Source: 2-01-FULL-49-17 sp035549275
GTDB lineage: Bacteria > Patescibacteriota > Minisyncoccia > 2-02-FULL-40-12 > GWA2-44-9
NCBI GenBank assembly: GCA_035549275.1
Contig: DASZRH010000030.1
Coordinates: forward strand, 1-64,000
DNA length: 64,000 nucleotides
Reading direction: 5' to 3'
The position numbers were made by a program, and so were the translations under genes. Of the stretch, positions 59,887-64,000 are shown piece after piece (position 1 is the stretch's first letter; each line of letters begins with the position of its first letter). The notes under the pieces were generated by a model. The model did no database searches. It had not been told where the DNA came from and saw only the letters and a program-made list of their open reading frames with translations.

Positions 59887-60075
59887 ATGAACCCACGACA
59901 TACAAAAATTCAGGCAGGAGCTTTTATTGCAATGCTTGTGGTGCTTGCTGTAGCTTGGGCATTAAGCGGCCATCAGAATACTTGGCTGTTTGTACTAGCC
60001 GCCATCATTGGTGTCCCAAATCCGTGGTGGGTCGCATTGGCCAATAAGTTGAGTAAGAAGAGTAAGGATCAGTAA
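59887..60075 (+). CDS. Small membrane protein, 62 aa
   Basis: Two hydrophobic helices (about 9-27 and 30-45) and a basic Lys-rich C-terminus. No family recognised. Starts after a TATAAT box just behind tRNA-Ser(ACT); the longer frame upstream runs through the tRNA and is not credible. Confidence 0.6.
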   Translation: MNPRHTKIQAGAFIAMLVVLAVAWALSGHQNTWLFVLAAIIGVPNPWWVALANKLSKKSKDQ

Positions 60076-60256
60076 TCTCTTTTGCTGGTTCCTACAAACG
60101 CGACTGGTGTAACTTCGTGGCCACGGCAGCATTGGCTGATTATTAGGTGGTTCAACTAATCGTGTATAAAACATATAGCCGAAAGTACGCGATTATACGC
60201 GCAAATCAAAAAACCTTGCTGGCAAAGGCCGGAATGTCGAATAAATCTGGTCTTTC

Positions 60257-60286
60257 TTGGTAAATACGTCTCAATTTTCGTATAAT
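60257..60286 (+). promoter_or_regulatory. Promoter in the 314-nt gap before the repeat protein
   Basis: TTGGTA (60257-60262), 18 bases, TATAAT (60281-60286). It predicts a leader of about 97 nt. A second candidate is TTGACT at 60355-60360 with an AT-rich -10 17-18 bases on. The rest of 60076-60389 shows no convincing gene or RNA. Confidence 0.5.
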
Positions 60287-60389
60287 CCTATCAACATTTC
60301 CATAGCTAAAGCGTCCTATCGGTTCAAAGTTGCGCCAACCATCACCGCTCGCATTGACTTTTTATGGCACAAGTGGCAATATATGGGCC

Positions 60390-62798
60390 ATGAAATTATA
60401 CCCTCGGATTGCCCTCTTTATTCTTGCCATCGCCGGATTTTCGGTCTTTGTTGCTCCCGCCGCTCACGCCCAGATCAAGTATCAGGGCTTTTATTTTGTC
60501 GAAGACGATATGTACAACATCCACTATATGGATGAATTGGCGGGATACAACAATGTTTTAAAAATAAGCATTGATAATACCAAAAACCCGCAAGCCATTG
60601 CCACCAAAGCTCGCCAAGATGGCTACACATATGTCGAAATTACGCTGGGCTTTAACGAAGCGCTCTTTACGAATGCCGACGGTGCTCGCGATGCGTATCT
60701 TCAAAACGTGAAAAAGAAGCTATACCAGGATTCCGATCTTGGTAATATGCTGCTCGATATTCATATTCTGGAAGAAGAATTTACATTGCTTCACCAGCAC
60801 TATTTCGATGATTGGGCGTTTGTGAAGAATCTGGATGTGGCCGCCTGTCAGGCGAAATATCACGACCCGACGCTTAACGCCCGCAATTGCGAAGATTATG
60901 CGATGAAAGAAGGTCTTGAAAGCTATATCAGCGACGTGAAAAAATATTTTCCCGGTATTCCGACGATAATCGTCGAGAACACCTGGGGATACAATTTTGA
61001 ACCGCCGAGCAATCTCGATATTCTGGGAATCGATGCGTACTATATCCCCTCCACGGCCGACTGCGGCGAAAATCAGCAGACGCTCTTTCGGGTGTATGTT
61101 ACAGACGTGGTTAATTACGCCAAACGCTACGGCAAGCCGATATATATGGTTGGGGCCGTGTTTAACTCCGGGCCGTACAAGATGCCATCCCAATGCCAGG
61201 CCCAATGGTATATCGATTATGCCAAGAATACTCCCGAGGTTATCGGCCTGAACTGGTTTTTGTACGCGACAGTGGACGGAGTGAATGGCGTTCGAAATGA
61301 TCCCTTGGTTACCTTCCTGAAGCAAGAAGGACGCAAACTGTTTAATTCAACCCCGGTTATTACCAGTACGGCCATAAACGCGAGCCAGATTATTCCAAAC
61401 GCCCAAAACACATACCAAATTAGCGTTACTGCCTCTGACAAAGATGGCGCTGATGACATCAAGGCCCAATATGCCCTCGTGAACCAGCTCTACCAAGGCG
61501 TGAACGGAGGCCAGTACCGCGGCTATGTCGGCTGGAGCAAAGACGGAGATTCAGTGCAAAAGTATTATTTCCCCGGAATCAGTGGCGCTGTAATCCCCTG
61601 CCTTGGCGGCGGGACCGCCGCCAAGGCAGTTGGGTATGGTGAGGAGTATATGAATTTATTGAGTTGTTCGACCAGTGTTTCCAGCACGACTCGCACAACG
61701 GTATTTACTGTCAGCTTCAATTTGAACTTCACCGCGCCTACTGCAAACAATACGGTCTCGGGCTGGGCGACGGATGAAGCGCTTGCGCGGAGCGGGTGGC
61801 AGACATTCGGTTCGTTTGGGTTAAAATCAAATTCGGCGCCGATCATCACAAATACTGCGATAAATACATCGACTATCGCGCCGAACATGAATACTCCCTA
61901 TCAAATTAGCATTTCCGCTTCCGACAAAGATGGTGTGAATGATATCAAAGTCGAATATGCGCTCATCAATCAGCTGTATCAGGGACCTAACGGCGGCCAA
62001 TATCGAGGGTATCTGGGCTGGAGCCAAAACAATGATGCCGTTGAGAAATATTATTTCCCTGGCGTCAGCGGATCAGTGATGCCGTGTGCCGGTGGTGGCT
62101 ATGCAGCCAAGGCAGTCGCGTACGGAGCTGAATACATGAATTTAATTTCTTGTTCTACATCTACTAGCGGTACAACTCGTACTACCGTATTTACCGTAAC
62201 GTTTAATACTAACTTCACCGCGCCCACCGCAAACAATACGGTCTCGGGCTGGGCGACGGATGAAGCGCTTGCCCGGAGCGGGTGGCAGACATTTCAGACC
62301 TTCGGATTAGTGAGGAATACCTCGCCAATGGTTGTGAATGCCGCCATCAATGCCTCTCGTATTGTTCCGAACGGGCAGAACACATATCAAATCACGGTTG
62401 CCTCATCCGATACCGACGGTCCTAACGACATCAAGGCCCAATATGCCCTCGTGAACCAGCTCTACCAAGGCGTGAACGGAGGCCAGTACCGCGGCTATGT
62501 CGGCTGGAGCAAAGACGGAGATATGGTCCAGAACTACTATTTTCCCGGAATACAAGGAGCAACTTTTCCCTGCACAGGCGGCGGCGTGGCTGCCAAGGCG
62601 ATCGGCTATGGCCAGGAGTATTTGAACGTGCTTGGTTGTTCCACATCGGTCTCAGGCAATACTCGAACGACTGTGTTTACGGTGAGTTTCAATCCTAATT
62701 TCACTGCTCCTGCTACTGGCAATACTATTTCCGGCTGGGCAACTGATGCATATTTGGCACGTAGCGGCTGGCAAACGTTCGGTACATTTGGGTTGTAG
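60390..62798 (+). CDS. Large secreted protein: TIM-barrel-like domain plus three repeats
   Basis: 802 aa from ATG 60390, which opens a good signal peptide (MKLYPRIALFILAIAGFSV, cleavage after AHA, about 27). Residues about 28-315 resemble a glycosidase-like barrel (GFYFVEDDMYNIHYMDELAG, LDILGIDAYYIP, KPIYMVGAVF), but I cannot point to a catalytic pair with confidence. Residues about 320-802 are three repeats of about 160 residues, each with NTYQI-type strand, YALVNQLYQG, GQYRGYVGW, YYFPG and NNTVSGWATDEALARSGWQTF. It looks like a surface or secreted glycan-active or glycan-binding protein. Confidence 0.85.
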   Translation: MKLYPRIALFILAIAGFSVFVAPAAHAQIKYQGFYFVEDDMYNIHYMDELAGYNNVLKISIDNTKNPQAIATKARQDGYTYVEITLGFNEALFTNADGARDAYLQNVKKKLYQDSDLGNMLLDIHILEEEFTLLHQHYFDDWAFVKNLDVAACQAKYHDPTLNARNCEDYAMKEGLESYISDVKKYFPGIPTIIVENTWGYNFEPPSNLDILGIDAYYIPSTADCGENQQTLFRVYVTDVVNYAKRYGKPIYMVGAVFNSGPYKMPSQCQAQWYIDYAKNTPEVIGLNWFLYATVDGVNGVRNDPLVTFLKQEGRKLFNSTPVITSTAINASQIIPNAQNTYQISVTASDKDGADDIKAQYALVNQLYQGVNGGQYRGYVGWSKDGDSVQKYYFPGISGAVIPCLGGGTAAKAVGYGEEYMNLLSCSTSVSSTTRTTVFTVSFNLNFTAPTANNTVSGWATDEALARSGWQTFGSFGLKSNSAPIITNTAINTSTIAPNMNTPYQISISASDKDGVNDIKVEYALINQLYQGPNGGQYRGYLGWSQNNDAVEKYYFPGVSGSVMPCAGGGYAAKAVAYGAEYMNLISCSTSTSGTTRTTVFTVTFNTNFTAPTANNTVSGWATDEALARSGWQTFQTFGLVRNTSPMVVNAAINASRIVPNGQNTYQITVASSDTDGPNDIKAQYALVNQLYQGVNGGQYRGYVGWSKDGDMVQNYYFPGIQGATFPCTGGGVAAKAIGYGQEYLNVLGCSTSVSGNTRTTVFTVSFNPNFTAPATGNTISGWATDAYLARSGWQTFGTFGL
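61455..61550 (+). repeat. 96-bp segment identical to 62427-62522
   Basis: Base-for-base identical between the first and third protein repeats, 972 bp apart. Confidence 0.97.
61743..61786 (+). repeat. 44-bp segment shared by repeats 1 and 2
   Basis: Identical to the matching part of repeat 2 (around 62229-62272). Beyond one substitution the match continues for about 20 more bases. Confidence 0.85.
62427..62522 (+). repeat. 96-bp segment identical to 61455-61550
   Basis: Copy in the third protein repeat. Confidence 0.97.
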
Positions 62799-62818
62799 AT
62801 TGCGGTCAGGTTTGCGTG

Positions 62819-62853
62819 TCAAAACCCCGGCCGCTTTGCGGCCGGGGTTTTGA
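62819..62853 (+). terminator. Intrinsic terminator
   Basis: 16-bp perfect stem TCAAAACCCCGGCCGC, TTT loop, GGTTTTGA 3' arm, after the repeat protein. Its last bases are also the infB -35. Confidence 0.9.
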
Positions 62854-62878
62854 CTGAATGCAGAAAAAATGATACAAT
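62850..62878 (+). promoter_or_regulatory. infB promoter, overlapping the terminator
   Basis: TTGACT (62850-62855), 17 bases, TACAAT (62873-62878). ATG 62902, leader about 17 nt. Confidence 0.8.
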
Positions 62879-62901
62879 TTTGGGCATTCACGAACATTTC
62901 T

Positions 62902-64000
62902 ATGCCTGAAACGCAGCCACAATCGAATACCCACCGTCCCCCGATCGTGGTTGTATTGGGCCATGTTGATCACGGTAAAACTTCCCTTCTGGACGTAATT
63001 CGCCAGTCCAACGTCGTTGCCACCGAATCCGGCGGTATTACCCAGCATATCGGTGCCTATCAGGTAATCCATGCCGGCAAAATGATTACGTTTCTCGACA
63101 CGCCGGGCCATGAGGCTTTTACGGCTATTCGTTCGCGCGGCACCAAAGTTGCCGATGTGGCGATTCTGGTTGTTGCCGCCGATGAAAGCGTGAAACCCCA
63201 GACGGCTGAAGCGATTCGGATTATTAAAGAAGAAGAAATTCCGTTCATTGTTGCCATCAACAAGATCGACAAAGGCGGCGCAAACGTTCAGAAAGTGAAA
63301 CAAGATTTGGCCGGATTGGATGTCTTGGTGGAAGATTGGGGCGGGACAGTGCCGGTGGTTGAAGTTTCCGCCAAGGAAAAGCGCAATATTCCTGATCTGC
63401 TGGATATGATTCTGCTGGTTGCGGAGCTCGAAGACTTGAAAGAAGATCGATCGTTGCCCGCCGAAGGCGTAATCATTGAATCGCACCTCGACAAGCGCCG
63501 TGGCTATGTCGCTACAGCCTTGGTTCAAAAGGGTTTGTTGTCGCTCGGCGATTGGATTGTGGCCGGAACTGTTGTCGGCAAAGTAAAATCAATGGAGAAT
63601 TTCATCGGTGAGCCGATTCCCAAGGCCGAGCCCTCCCAGCCCGTAGTCATTATCGGCTGGCCGACTGCGCCTGAAATTGGCCGCCAATTTCGGGCCGCAT
63701 ACTCCAAAGACGAAGCCATGGATATTTCAGCGGCAAACGTCAATTTAGCCCCCCTCTTCTCTTTCTTCCGGGGCATGCCGACCAATGGCGATCACGCTTC
63801 GGGCAAAAAATATCTGCGGCTGGTTTTGAAAACCGATGTCGCAAGTTCTCTGGAAGCGATTGATATGGCGTTGCGCCAGATTAAATCTGATGAAGTCGGC
63901 TACACGGTCATTTCCCATGACATCGGGTCGGTGACTGACGTCGATGTCCGTGCGGCCGTGGCCGGCAAGGGCTGTATCGTCGGTTTTCGCGTCCCGATCG
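62902..64000 (+). CDS. infB: Translation initiation factor IF-2 (5' part, cut by window edge)
   Basis: GTPase that delivers initiator tRNA. The visible 366 residues start almost directly at the G domain: GHVDHGKTS (G1, about 20-28), DTPGHEAF (G3), NKIDKG (G4), SAKE (G5), then domain II. The long N-terminal domain of most bacterial IF-2 is absent. No Shine-Dalgarno is seen. The gene runs off the right edge. The start is supported by the promoter and by the first conserved residue at about 15. Confidence 0.96.
   Translation, partial: MPETQPQSNTHRPPIVVVLGHVDHGKTSLLDVIRQSNVVATESGGITQHIGAYQVIHAGKMITFLDTPGHEAFTAIRSRGTKVADVAILVVAADESVKPQTAEAIRIIKEEEIPFIVAINKIDKGGANVQKVKQDLAGLDVLVEDWGGTVPVVEVSAKEKRNIPDLLDMILLVAELEDLKEDRSLPAEGVIIESHLDKRRGYVATALVQKGLLSLGDWIVAGTVVGKVKSMENFIGEPIPKAEPSQPVVIIGWPTAPEIGRQFRAAYSKDEAMDISAANVNLAPLFSFFRGMPTNGDHASGKKYLRLVLKTDVASSLEAIDMALRQIKSDEVGYTVISHDIGSVTDVDVRAAVAGKGCIVGFRVPI

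Noticed and set aside
61350..62798. CRISPR-like array in the repeat-rich region
   Set aside because: The repeats are long, in-frame and translated as protein repeats, with no short repeat-spacer pattern. No CRISPR array was seen anywhere in the window.

Overview
The window looks like a piece of a Patescibacteria (CPR) chromosome, probably Parcubacteria-like. This is inferred from gene content and style, not from any database search. Genes are very tightly packed, with 1-35 nt overlaps, tRNA genes abutting coding sequences, and start codons a few bases after a -10 box. A type IV pilus operon and a PrgI/VirB4/VirB6-type secretion operon sit beside ordinary information-processing genes.

Layout. 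1-3416: a cut-off metallo-beta-lactamase-fold gene and two unrecognised helical proteins with canonical promoters and Shine-Dalgarno sites. 3468-9305: ftsH, tRNAs, a pseudouridine synthase whose ATG starts on the last base of a tRNA, rplS, a small HTH protein, a membrane protein and a secreted 3D-domain protein. 9310-13786: cysteine desulfurase, DoxX-like protein, a candidate structured ncRNA (about 10936-11103), trigger factor and nusA. 13947-20994: an orphan GspE/PilB ATPase, a 167-bp element with 26-bp inverted ends, ruvB-ruvC, tyrS and a class A penicillin-binding protein. 20998-25997: a DciA-like gene, dnaN and dnaA facing one way and rpmH-rnpA-yidD-yidC-jag facing the other. This is a classic origin neighbourhood, with DnaA-box-like sites between dnaA and dnaN. 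26004-35191: an eight-gene secretion or conjugation-like operon. 35295-41840: a secreted protein, rsmA, a UvrD-like helicase, tRNAs, dut, a CCA-adding-type nucleotidyltransferase and unknowns. 41911-44868: a small SD-led gene, a GT-A glycosyltransferase, a helical protein and a membrane protein with an RX4H motif. 44865-48589: gatA, gatC and ligA. 48596-58833: a type IV pilus operon (pilM, N, O, P-like, B, T, C, major pilin, pilD, four minor pilins). The last minor pilin carries a discoidin-like domain. 58923-64000: comF, two tRNA-Ser genes (one with the very unusual anticodon ACT), a small membrane protein, a large secreted protein with three near-identical repeats, and the start of infB.

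How they fit together. The pilus, its prepilin peptidase, two assembly ATPases, retraction-type PilT and ComF form a plausible DNA-uptake and attachment set. The secretion operon, the repeat-bearing secreted protein and the discoidin minor pilin point to a cell that interacts closely with other surfaces or hosts. Three sequence-level signals cut across annotation: many perfect hairpins with long arms inside conserved codons, promoters that place transcription starts at or near the ATG, and exact palindromes or terminators shared by convergent genes.
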